Shown: piece by piece, positions 26,574 to 35,300 of the stretch
How the letters are laid out: each line of letters opens with the position of its first letter
How positions within the stretch are numbered: the first letter of the stretch is position 1
Assembly (NCBI GenBank): GCA_035569495.1
Contig: DATMMX010000042.1
Location: 16,168-80,167, forward strand
DNA from: DASRDZ01 sp035569495
GTDB lineage: Bacteria > Chloroflexota > Dormibacteria > Aeolococcales > Aeolococcaceae
Direction: 5' to 3'
DNA length: 64,000 bases
Made by a program: the position numbers and the translations under genes
The notes under the pieces: generated by a model
The model's input: only the letters and a program-made list of their open reading frames with translations
Database searches by the model: none
Told to the model about the DNA's origin: nothing

Positions 26574-26722
26574 CAGTCGGCTGCATTTGGTCATTGGCTG
26601 CCACGCCACCGAGTACCGGGTCCACGCTCTCGTAGACGGGCAATCAACGCGGGAACGTGCATGGCGTTCGCTGGCAGTGTAGTTGGTGGAAGAGCGGTTG
26701 GTCCCTCGGCGATCGGGAGTCG

Positions 26723-27011
26723 GGCATTCTCGACGGGCTGCTCAGCACGGAGTTCCCAGGCAGGAAGGCTTTTTCGAGCGGGCAGCCATCGTCTCAGCAC
26801 GACAGGCTGACCCAATGGGAGTCTGCAGCTCGCACCGACAGATGGCTCGCTCGCTGAGGTGGTTCGCCGAATCCCGGTCGGGCCGAGATCAGAGATGCGG
26901 ACGGCGTGACCATGCATGTTCTCTTGCATGTGTTGGAATGGAGGGATGAGCGAGTTGGAGATCCTTCATCCCTCCCTGAACTTCCCCGCCAACTACTCCG
27001 ATTGGCCATGA
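26723..27011 (+). pseudogene. Immunity-like gene broken by several frameshifts
   Basis: Successive frames each carry a piece of what reads as one small protein: ILDGLLSTEFPGRKAF (from 26723), ERAAIVSARQADPMG, SLQLAPTDGSLAEVVRRIPV (26820-26879), AEIRDADGVTMHVLLHVLE (26882-26938) and MSELEILHPSLNF (from 26946), ending TGA at 27009-27011. About four shifts are needed to join them. The order EFPGR, IPV, DADGV-HVLLHV, ELEI recalls small proteins often found near RHS loci. The final stop overlaps the next ATG as ATGA. The stretch 26574-26722 shows nothing recognisable. Confidence 0.5.
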
Positions 27012-27289
27012 TCCGGCTGGTAGCGATGACCCAAAATCAGCCGCGGGGCCCTGAGTGGCTGGTTATAGAAGGTGATGAACGGCACGGATACTTGGTGCGT
27101 TCGTTCAGCACTCTCGAAGCACAACAGCTAAGCGATGACTGGGTGAAGGACCTAGCCGATGCTCTTGCCTACGGCAAGCGGTGTGGCATCGAGCGAAGCG
27201 ATTGGCGGCCTCGGCGGGACCCCCTACGAGGCGACCAGACGTTTCCGGATCTCGGTGCCTGGACACCCGACAACTCCGAATATGAGTAG
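27008..27289 (+). CDS. Small conserved-looking protein, immunity-like
   Basis: A 93-residue protein with a two-strand start (WLVIEGDERHGYLVRSF) and a helix (DDWVKDLADALAYGKRCGI) ending in a DW pair, a layout seen in many small proteins found near toxin genes. The ATG at 27008 is preferred over the longer open frame from 26906, because the upstream part belongs to the broken gene before it and because ATG overlaps that gene's TGA. Function unknown; an immunity role is inferred from location. Confidence 0.5.
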   Translation: MIRLVAMTQNQPRGPEWLVIEGDERHGYLVRSFSTLEAQQLSDDWVKDLADALAYGKRCGIERSDWRPRRDPLRGDQTFPDLGAWTPDNSEYE

Positions 27290-27642
27290 CGTGCCTCAGT
27301 CATTCGCCGAGTAACTAGTGGCGCCTGCGGCTGCATCGTGTGCGCGTCGCCTCCTGCATGTTGCGGATGCTTGTCGCCACCCCGCCAATGTCTGCGGAAG
27401 GTGCTGAGGGCACCGTGGGCTCGAATTTGGGGTAACCGACGATGTTCGCGGTTACACGTATGACGCGTGGCGCGAGCTCAGGATTGCCGACGGTATGCCG
27501 TGGCGCTCGGTCGGGTATTCGAGGCCACAAAGTTTGGATCCTCGACGTTTACAATAGGCCGTCCGACCGCACCGTAGAGTTGCCACGACCCGTCACGCCG
27601 GAGGTTGCCAACCCTGTTCAACGCGTTGTTCGGTCGCACCCC
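27290..27642. other. Intergenic stretch without a supported gene
   Basis: About 350 bases of mixed composition. Several short frames are open, one with RGYTYDAWREL, but none has a start, a ribosome site or a recognisable domain. It may be decayed coding sequence of the RHS island. I see no RNA gene or terminator here. Confidence 0.4.
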
Positions 27643-27954
27643 GTGACCGAGCAGCCACCGCGACGGGACGCGCAGATGGTCGCCATCCTGGTCGATGGCA
27701 CCAAGGACCGGCGGGACCGTGTGGAGGCCGCTCGAGTCCTTGCCATGAGCGACAGCCCGTCATGTTGGACCGTGCTGCAAGAGGTGGCCGAGCGTTCGGA
27801 CGAGCATGCCGGCGTATTGCGGGCCGCGGGCCAGAGCTTGGCGATCGCGCTTCTCCGCGCAGGCAAGCTACTGGAAGCCCCACTTGCCAACCTCACTCCC
27901 GAGGCATACCTTGCGTTCGACGACTACGTTGCAGCGCGTCAGAACGAGCAATGA
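27643..27954 (+). CDS. HEAT-repeat-like small protein, possible immunity protein
   Basis: A 103-residue helical protein. RRDRVEAARVLAMSDSPSC and VLRAAGQSLAIALLRAG look like paired helices of HEAT-type repeats, known in some immunity proteins of polymorphic toxin loci. The GTG at 27643 is tentative: ATG at 27676 would give 92 residues, and the frame is open back to 27442. It is the last gene of the island before the leftward catabolic block. Confidence 0.45.
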   Translation: MTEQPPRRDAQMVAILVDGTKDRRDRVEAARVLAMSDSPSCWTVLQEVAERSDEHAGVLRAAGQSLAIALLRAGKLLEAPLANLTPEAYLAFDDYVAARQNEQ

Positions 27955-27966
27955 CGGTGGGCGGGC

Positions 27967-29988
27967 TCAGAGTGCCCGACCGAGGGCGTGGCCTTCGTGG
28001 ATGGCGTGCTCGACGCCGCGGGGAGTGAGGGCGTCGCCGATGCGGTGGAGCTCAAGGCCTTCACTGCCGCTCAGTGAGTGGTAGAGCGAGTCGCAGACGT
28101 CGTTGCCGATCGACATCACCACCGCGTCGACGCCGTCGAGCCGGGTGCACTCACCCGTGAGCAGGCTGCGCAGCTCGACGGAGTCGGGGCCGAGGCGTTC
28201 CACCACGGTGGAGAGGTGGAAGCCCACCCGGCCGCGCAGGGCGGCGTCGAAATCGGGGCGGTCGTTGATGTCAACTCCGGCGGCAACCAGCGGAGCGTGG
28301 GTGACGGCGTCGGTGCGGACGCCGCGGGCGGCGAGGTATTCGAGGGCGTCGCCGCTCTGGTGGTAGCCGGTGGCGTCGACGACCACGACGCGCGAACGTG
28401 AGTCCGCGGCGCCTTCGAGCACGTCCCAGGTGCTCAGCAGGGGGGCCGAGGACGAGCCGGGGATGGCGTCGAGGTGCGGCATCGGCGGGTACCAGCCGCA
28501 CACTCGCGGCTTCGAGCCGGTGGCCACGACGACGACGTCGGGTGAGCGGCGGTGCACCTCGTCGGCGGTGACGTCGCAATCGACCTCGACGCGCACGCCG
28601 AGGCGGTCGAGCTCGCGAGCGCGCCACAGCACCACGTCGAGGAACTCGCGGCGGCGCGCCACGCGGCCGATCAGCAACACCTGACCGCCCAGCTCGGCCT
28701 CGCGCTCCAAGAGCGTCACGTCGTGGCCGCGCCGCGCCGCGATCAGAGCCGCCTCCAGTCCCGCGGGACCCGCGCCGACAACGACAACACGCTTCGGCTG
28801 AGCGGCGGGTTGCAGGGTTGCGACGCCCCACGTCCGCTCCAGCCCCACCGCAGGGTTCTGCGTGCAGGTCATCGGCCGCGCGCTCAGCGTGCGCGTCAGG
28901 CAGCCCTGCCCCGCGCCCACGCAAGCACGGATCTCCTCGACCCGCCCCTCGCGCGCCTTGTTGGGCAGCTCGGGATCGGCGATGCCCGCGCGGGTCATGC
29001 CGATCATGTCCGCCTGTCCCGCGGCCAGCGCCTCCTCCGCCTGCGCCGGCGCGATCATCCGCCCGATGCCGAAAACCGGGATCGACGTCACCGCCTGCTT
29101 GATCGCCGCGGCCCACGGCATCATGAAGCCCAACCGCGAGCCGATCGAGCCGATCCCCGGCCAGCCGCTGACGTTGATGAAGTCCACGTCGCCAGTGGCT
29201 TCGAGCAGACGCGCGATGGCGACGCCCTCCTCCACCGTCTGCCCGCCGGGCATGGTCCATGCGCCGTTGATGCGGACGCCGACCACGAACGAACGCCCGC
29301 AGGCGCGCCGCACCGCCGCGATCGACTCCAGGACGATGCGCAGCCGGTTCTCCAGCGAGCCGCCGTACTCGTCCGAACGCTTGTTGATCGCCGGCGTCAG
29401 CCACTCGCCATACAGGTGCGGATGTGCCGCGTGCACCTCGACGCCGTCGACGCCCGCCTCCTGGACGTTGCGCGCCGCATCGCCGTACGCGGAGACCAGC
29501 GCACGGATGTCGTCGCGGTCCATCGCCTTGGCCATCTCGCCACGCGCCGCGCCCGACGCCGACGCCAGCGCGCTCGGCCCCCACACAGGATCCCAAGAAT
29601 CCGGTCCGCTGGAAATCTTCTCGCGCCCATTCTGGTTGAGCTGCACGATCACCGGCGTGCCGAACGCGTGGCACTCCGCGGCCATGCGCGCGAAATGCTC
29701 GCGCGCCTCGGGACGGTATGCGGAGGGACGGTCGGTGCCCGACTGCGGGTGCACCTGGGTCTGCCCCACCATCACCAGCCCGAACCCGCCTCGCGCCCGT
29801 TCGGCGTTGTAGGCGACCGCGCGATCGCCGAGCACCGACCAGCGGTGCAGGCCCTTGGGATCGCGCTGCACCAGCTCGGTGTTGTGCGCCGAGATGAACA
29901 GCCGGTTGTGCACCGTCACACCGCCGATGCGCAGCGGCGAGAAGACGTGCGGGAAGGCCCCGCCCACGCGGGCGGCCTCAGACGCCAT
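27967..29988 (-). CDS. OYE/2,4-dienoyl-CoA reductase-like flavoprotein
   Basis: A 673-residue protein with an N-terminal old-yellow-enzyme barrel (residues 12-370; motifs HAAHPHLYGEWL, RSDEYGGSLENR) and a C-terminal FAD/NAD(P)-binding half beginning VVVVGAGPAGLEAA. It should reduce a double bond or demethylate or dehydrogenate a substrate. The Fe-S cysteine region reads CVGAGQGC then C after 11 residues; FadH-type enzymes have C-x2-C-x3-C-x11-C, so the second cysteine is Ala. It starts 24 bases after the amidohydrolase stop, so it probably shares the aldolase-amidohydrolase transcript. Confidence 0.85.
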   Translation of the reverse strand: MASEAARVGGAFPHVFSPLRIGGVTVHNRLFISAHNTELVQRDPKGLHRWSVLGDRAVAYNAERARGGFGLVMVGQTQVHPQSGTDRPSAYRPEAREHFARMAAECHAFGTPVIVQLNQNGREKISSGPDSWDPVWGPSALASASGAARGEMAKAMDRDDIRALVSAYGDAARNVQEAGVDGVEVHAAHPHLYGEWLTPAINKRSDEYGGSLENRLRIVLESIAAVRRACGRSFVVGVRINGAWTMPGGQTVEEGVAIARLLEATGDVDFINVSGWPGIGSIGSRLGFMMPWAAAIKQAVTSIPVFGIGRMIAPAQAEEALAAGQADMIGMTRAGIADPELPNKAREGRVEEIRACVGAGQGCLTRTLSARPMTCTQNPAVGLERTWGVATLQPAAQPKRVVVVGAGPAGLEAALIAARRGHDVTLLEREAELGGQVLLIGRVARRREFLDVVLWRARELDRLGVRVEVDCDVTADEVHRRSPDVVVVATGSKPRVCGWYPPMPHLDAIPGSSSAPLLSTWDVLEGAADSRSRVVVVDATGYHQSGDALEYLAARGVRTDAVTHAPLVAAGVDINDRPDFDAALRGRVGFHLSTVVERLGPDSVELRSLLTGECTRLDGVDAVVMSIGNDVCDSLYHSLSGSEGLELHRIGDALTPRGVEHAIHEGHALGRAL

Positions 29989-30012
29989 CAGCGGAGGCCG
30001 CCCGCGGCTGCA

Positions 30013-31143
30013 TCAAGGAAGTCCGTAGAGCCGGGCGGCGTTGTCGTGGAGGATCAACCGCTGGTCCTCCTCGGGCACGCCGGCGAACTGCTCGTCGATG
30101 ACCTGCTGCGAATCCGGCCACGTCGAGTCGCCGTGGGGGAAGTCGGACGACCAGAGCAGGCGGTCGGCGCCGATCACCTCGCGGGCGAGGATGGCGGTGC
30201 GGTCGCGCATGAAGGTGTACGAGACGTTGTTGCGCCAGTAGTGGCTCGGCGCCTCGCGATTGACCTGCCCCGCGCTCTGCAGGTTGCGCGCCCGCGCCTT
30301 GCGCTGCACGTAGTCCATGCGCTCGATGAGGTTGCCCGCCCAGCCGGCGTCATTCTCCACCGAGATCATCTGCAGCTTGGGGAAGCGGTCGAAGACGCCG
30401 GCGAAGATCATGCCGATCAGGGTGCGCTGCACCAGCGTGTAGCTGAGGAAGGCGTCGGTCGGCGACTTCTGCTGCTTGTCGACGCGGCGCTCGGTGGCGA
30501 TGTGCATGCTCACCGGCAGGCCCAGCGCGTCGGCCTCGGCCCAGAAGGGCAGGTAGGACTCGTCGTGGTAGGCGCGCCCGCCGTCGGGGAAGACCGCGAT
30601 CATCACGCCGACCAGGCCGAGGTCGCGGAAGCGGCGCATCTCGCGCACGGCGACGTCGATGTCGTCGAGGGAGACGATGCCGATCGGCTTGAAGACGTCG
30701 GGATGGGTGCGACCGAAGTCGGCGGCCCAGTTGTTGTAGGCGCGGATGCACGCCTCCTGGAAGGCCGGGTCCTCGATGGTGAAGAAGCGCATCGCGATGG
30801 TCGGGTAGAGAACCTCGGCGGCGATGCCGTCGCGACGCATCTCGGGGATGCGCGCCTCGGGATCCCAGCCGCTGGCGGGGACGTCGGCGTAGCGGCCCTC
30901 GATCTTGACGTCGCCGCCCTTGTAGCGCACCCCGTGGATGACGCCGACGGGGAACATGTCACCGCCGTCGCAGACGATCACGTCGGTGGTCTCGCGACTC
31001 TCGACGTGCGGTGCGCGGTCACGGAACTTGGGGTCGATGTAGCGCACCCACAGGTCGGCGGGCTCGGTGAAGTGCGAGTCCGCGGAGATGATCGGGTAGG
31101 TGCGCTTCTGCGTCGACGCGGGGACGGGGGTGGCCAGGGTCAT
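30013..31143 (-). CDS. Amidohydrolase family 2 protein (metal-dependent)
   Basis: A 376-residue amidohydrolase with ISADSHFTEP, VSMHIATER, a MISVENDAGW strand and LWSSDFPHGDSTWP as its metal-site landmarks. It is more distant from the two amidohydrolases at 9-14 kb than they are from each other. Its ATG overlaps the class II aldolase stop as ATGA, so the two are co-translated. A hydrolytic or decarboxylating step beside an aldolase is likely, on an unknown acid. Confidence 0.87.
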   Translation of the reverse strand: MTLATPVPASTQKRTYPIISADSHFTEPADLWVRYIDPKFRDRAPHVESRETTDVIVCDGGDMFPVGVIHGVRYKGGDVKIEGRYADVPASGWDPEARIPEMRRDGIAAEVLYPTIAMRFFTIEDPAFQEACIRAYNNWAADFGRTHPDVFKPIGIVSLDDIDVAVREMRRFRDLGLVGVMIAVFPDGGRAYHDESYLPFWAEADALGLPVSMHIATERRVDKQQKSPTDAFLSYTLVQRTLIGMIFAGVFDRFPKLQMISVENDAGWAGNLIERMDYVQRKARARNLQSAGQVNREAPSHYWRNNVSYTFMRDRTAILAREVIGADRLLWSSDFPHGDSTWPDSQQVIDEQFAGVPEEDQRLILHDNAARLYGLP

Positions 31144-31847
31144 CGCGTCAGCGCCGGCTCGGCGGCGGCGAACAGCTCGGGGTCGGACTTGCGCAGCCGG
31201 CGCATGTGCGCCTTCCACATCTGGGGCAGGAAGTATTCCTCGTGGGTGCCGCGCATGTATGCGCTCTCCTCTTCGCTCATGGGCTCGCCGTCGACCGCCT
31301 CGGCGTCGATGTGGTAGCGGGCCGCCTTCTCCAGCATCATCGCCTTGATCGCCGCCTTCTCCAGGGTGTCGGCGACGACCACGGCGCCGTGGTTGCGCAG
31401 CAGTGCGACGTTGCGATCCGCGCCCAGCGCGGCGACGATGGCGTCGTCCTTGGGGTTGGGCCCGCTGATGCCCTGGTCCTTGTGGAACAGCGCCGAGGAG
31501 ACGTGGTAGATGCCGATGGTCCGGCCCGTCGTGCCCACCGCGCACACCGCGGGCGAGTGGGTGTGGATCACCGACTGCACGTCGGGACGGGCGCGGTAGA
31601 TGGCGGCGTGGAAGGAGATCGCCGGCGACGGGTCCCAGTCGCCCTCCAGGCGCTGCAGGTCGAGCGTCGACTTGACGATGTGCTCGGGCAGGGTCTCGTC
31701 GAAGTACTGGAAGGGCGAGACGTAGAAGTTGTTGGGGTTGTCGGCGTCGCGGGCGCTGACGTGCCCGGCCGTCTGGCTGTCGCAGCCCTCGCGGTACAGC
31801 ATCCGCCGAACCGCCGAGATCTTGAACCTGATATCCGTGTCGTCCAC
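31140..31847 (-). CDS. Class II aldolase/adducin family protein
   Basis: A 235-residue zinc-dependent aldolase-fold protein. The metal-binding IHTHSP motif and LLRNHGAVVV are present; the family includes fuculose-phosphate aldolase and related decarboxylases and dehydratases. The GTG at 31847 is chosen because GGAGG lies six bases upstream. The gene heads a leftward operon with the amidohydrolase and OYE-like genes and follows an AT-rich promoter element. Confidence 0.87.
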   Translation of the reverse strand: MDDTDIRFKISAVRRMLYREGCDSQTAGHVSARDADNPNNFYVSPFQYFDETLPEHIVKSTLDLQRLEGDWDPSPAISFHAAIYRARPDVQSVIHTHSPAVCAVGTTGRTIGIYHVSSALFHKDQGISGPNPKDDAIVAALGADRNVALLRNHGAVVVADTLEKAAIKAMMLEKAARYHIDAEAVDGEPMSEEESAYMRGTHEEYFLPQMWKAHMRRLRKSDPELFAAAEPALTR

Positions 31848-31870
31848 GGTGCTCCTCCAGCTATGTGATT

Positions 31871-31890
31871 TCAAAATATTAGAAGATAGA
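31871..31890 (-). promoter_or_regulatory. AT-rich promoter element of the aldolase operon
   Basis: This AT-rich stretch upstream of the class II aldolase contains TTAGAAGATAG (31879-31889), nearly identical to the element at 12557-12568. On the minus strand the TAATAT within it could act as a -10 box about 30 bases before the GTG. The shared element may mark co-regulation of two distant parts of the window. Confidence 0.4.
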
Positions 31891-31913
31891 CCGGTAGACC
31901 GGCAATGGCCGGG

Positions 31914-33932
31914 TCACAGCGCCATGCCCACCCGCGCACCCTCGACGGTGGCGTGCATCACCCGGCGCGGCGCCAGGCTGTCGCCGACGACGTGCAGCTC
32001 GGCCACCGCGCCGCGCAGCTCGCCGGCCAGCCCGTCGTTGGCGACCATGCCGCAGGCCAGCACCACGGTGCAGTCGTCGACCCGCCGCGCCGAGCGCGTG
32101 AACGTCTGCACCACCTCGCACCCGCCACCTGACACGGCGACGAGACGGTGCAGCATCGACACCCGAACGCCCTTGCTGAGCATGCGCTGCATCAGCGGCA
32201 GCCGGGTGCCGTCCTCGGCGCCGTGGGCGAAGTCCATCTGCTCGCTGAGAAATTCGACCTCGACCCCCTGGTCGGCGAGGAACTCGGCGATGGTCGCCGC
32301 GCCGATGTGGTTGTCGAGCCCGCCGACCACCACCGCGCGCGCAGCCACGGAAGCGTCGCCGCGCAACAGCGCAAGCCCGGTGACCACGTTGGCCTCGCCC
32401 ACGCCTGGCACGTCGGGGATCAGCGGAAGCCCGCCGGTGGCCACCACCACCGCGTCGGCGCCGAACTCGACAACCGTGTCCGCCGTGACCTCCTCGCCGA
32501 GCAGCAGCTCGACGCCCAGCCGGCGCAGCTCGCGCTCGAAGTAGACCGCATGGTCGCGAAGGTTGCGCCGGTTGGGATCGCGCGCCAGGATGCGCGGGGT
32601 TCCGCCAAGGGCGCGCTCGCGGTCGCACAGGTACACGCGGTGCCCGCGCAGCGCGGCGACTCGCGCGGCCTCCATCCCCGCCGGCCCCGCGCCGATCACC
32701 AGCACCGTGCGCGACGCAGCAGCCGGCACGATCGCCAGCTCGGCCTCGCGCCCGGCCTCGGCGTTGACCGCGCAGGTCATCGGAACCCGGTGCATGCCGA
32801 TGTAGTGGCACTCCGACATGCCCAGGCACATGCGCACCTCGTCCGCCCGTCCCTCGCGCGCCTTGTTGGGCAGCTCGGGATCGGCGATCAGCGCGCGCAC
32901 CATGCCGACCATGTCGGCGGCGCCGTCGGCGAGGATGCCCTCGGCGATCGAGGGGTCGACGATGCGCCCGGTGACGAACACCGGCACGTCGACGGCGCGC
33001 TTCATCAGCAGCGACGCAGGCACGTTGAATCCCGGCTCGCGATACCACGGGCTGACGTACGCACCTTCGAAGCCGTCGCCCAGCCCCGAGTAGCTGCCGC
33101 CGCTGACGCTGACCCAGGCGACGTGCGGCGAGAGCAGCGCGCCGACCTCGGCCAGTTCCTCGATGCTCAGCCCGCGCGCCGCGCCGTCGCCGTCCACGCC
33201 GACGCGGATGCCGATGGGAAAGTCAGGTCCCACCAGTGCGCGCGCCTCGCGAACGATCGCCAGCGCGAAGCGCACCCGGTTCTCGCGCGAGCCACCCCAC
33301 GAGTCGGTGCGCCGGTTGAAATACGGCGAGAAGAACTGGTTGACCAGATATCCGTGCGCGCCGTGGATCTCGGCGGCATCCAGCCCGGACTCGGCGACCC
33401 GCCGGATGGCGTGGGCGAAGGCGACGATCAGCTCGCCGATCTCCTCCTCGCTGAGCGGGTGCGGGCTGAGCGCCTCGTAGGGATCGGCCACCGCGGACGG
33501 CGCCACCGCCGGCGAGATGCTCTCCTGGTGCGGCGCCGCGCCGAGGTGGAACACCTGCCCGAAGCAGCGCGCCCCCTCGGCCTGGATCACCGCGGCCCGC
33601 TTGCGCAGCGAGGGAATCACGGCGTCGTCGAAGTACGCGATGCCCGCAGCGGTCACCGGCGAGGGATAGCGGTGATCCCACTCCGGCGCCCGCGACTCCG
33701 GTGCGGGCCCGACGGCGTAGCTGTAGATGCCATGGCTGGCATGAACTCCCATCAGCCCGACGCCGCCGCGCGCCCGCGCCTGCAGGTAGCCGAGGTCGCG
33801 CGCCTCGCCCAGGGCCGTCCCGTGCGTGGTGTTGACGATCCGGTTGCGCACCTCGAAGTTGCCGATGCGCAGCGGCTCGAACAGACGCCGGAAGCCCGTC
33901 GCGACCGCGGCGCGCGACTCGACCGCGGTCAT
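31914..33932 (-). CDS. OYE/2,4-dienoyl-CoA reductase-like flavoprotein
   Basis: A 672-residue relative of the protein at 27967-29988. It has the barrel motifs HGAHGYLVNQFFSPYFNRR and SWGGSRENR, then a FAD-binding half starting VLVIGAGPAGMEAA. The Fe-S region reads CLGMSEC followed by C after 11 residues, so again the second expected cysteine is missing. ATG at 33932 overlaps the cupin stop as ATGA, linking it to the cupin and DapA-fold genes. The local pair suggests two related reductions in one pathway. Confidence 0.85.
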   Translation of the reverse strand: MTAVESRAAVATGFRRLFEPLRIGNFEVRNRIVNTTHGTALGEARDLGYLQARARGGVGLMGVHASHGIYSYAVGPAPESRAPEWDHRYPSPVTAAGIAYFDDAVIPSLRKRAAVIQAEGARCFGQVFHLGAAPHQESISPAVAPSAVADPYEALSPHPLSEEEIGELIVAFAHAIRRVAESGLDAAEIHGAHGYLVNQFFSPYFNRRTDSWGGSRENRVRFALAIVREARALVGPDFPIGIRVGVDGDGAARGLSIEELAEVGALLSPHVAWVSVSGGSYSGLGDGFEGAYVSPWYREPGFNVPASLLMKRAVDVPVFVTGRIVDPSIAEGILADGAADMVGMVRALIADPELPNKAREGRADEVRMCLGMSECHYIGMHRVPMTCAVNAEAGREAELAIVPAAASRTVLVIGAGPAGMEAARVAALRGHRVYLCDRERALGGTPRILARDPNRRNLRDHAVYFERELRRLGVELLLGEEVTADTVVEFGADAVVVATGGLPLIPDVPGVGEANVVTGLALLRGDASVAARAVVVGGLDNHIGAATIAEFLADQGVEVEFLSEQMDFAHGAEDGTRLPLMQRMLSKGVRVSMLHRLVAVSGGGCEVVQTFTRSARRVDDCTVVLACGMVANDGLAGELRGAVAELHVVGDSLAPRRVMHATVEGARVGMAL

Positions 33933-34339
33933 TCCTCGGCCGCGCCCTCGGCGTCCGGCCGCCGCTTGCCGAACATCGTCTCCCAGTCCTGGTTGCGGAA
34001 GATGACGATGACGTGCACGCCCTCGGGCCCGGCGATCAGCGGGCCGTAGCCCCTGCCGCCGACCACGTAGCGAACGTCGCCGGCCTTGTGCCACTTGCCG
34101 GTCACCTGCTGGGTGCCCTCGAGGATGATCTCGGCGTAGTCGCAGCGGTGGTGATGCGGCGGGACCGTGCAGCCGGGTGGGAAGTAGCTGCGGAAGACCA
34201 CCGGCGCGTCGGGGTCGTCGGGGTGGCCGAGGATGAAGCGTGCCGACTTGATGCCCAGGGCCAGGTCCATCCAGCCCAGCTCGTCCCACGAGGTGTCGAC
34301 GGCAAAGCTCTTGCGGCGGGTGGGTGTCGTCGTGCTCAT
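33929..34339 (-). CDS. Cupin-domain protein
   Basis: A 136-residue single-domain cupin. The metal-binding motif begins PPHHHRCDYAEIILEGT and continues into KWHKAGDVRYV. Small cupins act as isomerases, dioxygenases or sensors; this one cannot be assigned further. Its ATG overlaps the DapA-fold stop by one base (TGATG), and its stop overlaps the OYE-like start. Confidence 0.82.
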   Translation of the reverse strand: MSTTTPTRRKSFAVDTSWDELGWMDLALGIKSARFILGHPDDPDAPVVFRSYFPPGCTVPPHHHRCDYAEIILEGTQQVTGKWHKAGDVRYVVGGRGYGPLIAGPEGVHVIVIFRNQDWETMFGKRRPDAEGAAEE

Positions 34340-35262
34340 CAGCGGGCTCCTCCTGCGGTTGCGGTGACGCCTTCGACTTCGGCGATGCGCTGCGCCTCGA
34401 TGACCCTGCGCACGTCCTCGCGCGCCTCGCCCTCGAGCATCAGCCGCGGCTTGCGCGGGTACCCGCCGGGAAGGCCGAGCAGCGACAGCGCCGTCTTGGT
34501 GGCGGTGATGTGCATGTAGCGGCCGTTGACCTCGAGCAGGTGCATGATCCGGCTGTACGCCTCGGAGGCGGCGGCGATGTCGCCGCTGTCCCAGTGCTCG
34601 ATCAGCGACACGCACAGCTTCGGCGCCAGGTTGCCCTCGCTGCTCAGGTACCCGGTGCCGCCCAGGGCCATGATCGAGAGCGCGTGCATCGGCCCGCCGC
34701 AGTGGATCTCGACGCGGTCGCCGAGCCGGTCGATGATGCGCATGATGTAGCCGTGGTCGGGGGTGGTGACGTTGATGCCCACCACGTCGTAGCGGTCGAC
34801 CAGGTCGGCGAGCAGGTCGAGGGGCAGGAAGTAGCCGACCGACTGGTGCGTCGAGATCACCGCGGGGAGGCGCATGTGCGAGAGTACGTCGTTGTAGTAC
34901 GCGTCCATCTCCTCGCGGTGGGGCATGTGCCCGTGGCCCACGTCGAGCGAGTACACCTGCATGGCGTCGACGCCCGCCTCGGCGGCGATGTCGGCGAGCC
35001 GGAGCATCTCCTTGGCGGTGCGCGGCTCGACGCCCATGTGGCGCACCGGCACGTGGCCCTTCAGCTCCTCGACGCCGATCTGGAGGATGCGCAGCGTCTC
35101 CTCCTCGGTGAGCGAGTAGCCCTCGCCGCTGCCCGACCCCGCCAGGTAGACGCCGATGCCGGCCTCGCGCAATCGCCCCAGGTGGGCGCGCAGCATGGCC
35201 TCGTCGAGACGCTCCTCGGCGTCGAACGGGGTCAGGGAGATGACGTGGGTGCTGTGCTGCAA
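34339..35262 (-). CDS. DapA-fold protein lacking the Schiff-base lysine
   Basis: A 307-residue DapA/NAL-family protein and distant paralogue of 13826-14740. The N-terminus HVISLTPFDAEERLDE and the GSGSGEGYSLTEEE stretch fit the fold. The position of the Schiff-base lysine reads VVGINVTTPD, with Asn instead of Lys. The TTG at 35262 is preferred because GAGGAGG lies six bases upstream; the TTG at 35268 would abut that site. It starts 38 bases after livF, so the liv transcript may continue into it. Confidence 0.75.
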   Translation of the reverse strand: MQHSTHVISLTPFDAEERLDEAMLRAHLGRLREAGIGVYLAGSGSGEGYSLTEEETLRILQIGVEELKGHVPVRHMGVEPRTAKEMLRLADIAAEAGVDAMQVYSLDVGHGHMPHREEMDAYYNDVLSHMRLPAVISTHQSVGYFLPLDLLADLVDRYDVVGINVTTPDHGYIMRIIDRLGDRVEIHCGGPMHALSIMALGGTGYLSSEGNLAPKLCVSLIEHWDSGDIAAASEAYSRIMHLLEVNGRYMHITATKTALSLLGLPGGYPRKPRLMLEGEAREDVRRVIEAQRIAEVEGVTATAGGAR

Positions 35263-35300
35263 GACCAACCTCCTCGGGTTTGGCGCGACCGTCAGCCGCG

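Noticed and set aside
26906..27289. 127-residue gene starting at GTG 26906
   Set aside because: Its first third is in the frame of a broken upstream gene; the ATG at 27008 overlaps that gene's stop and starts the coherent domain.
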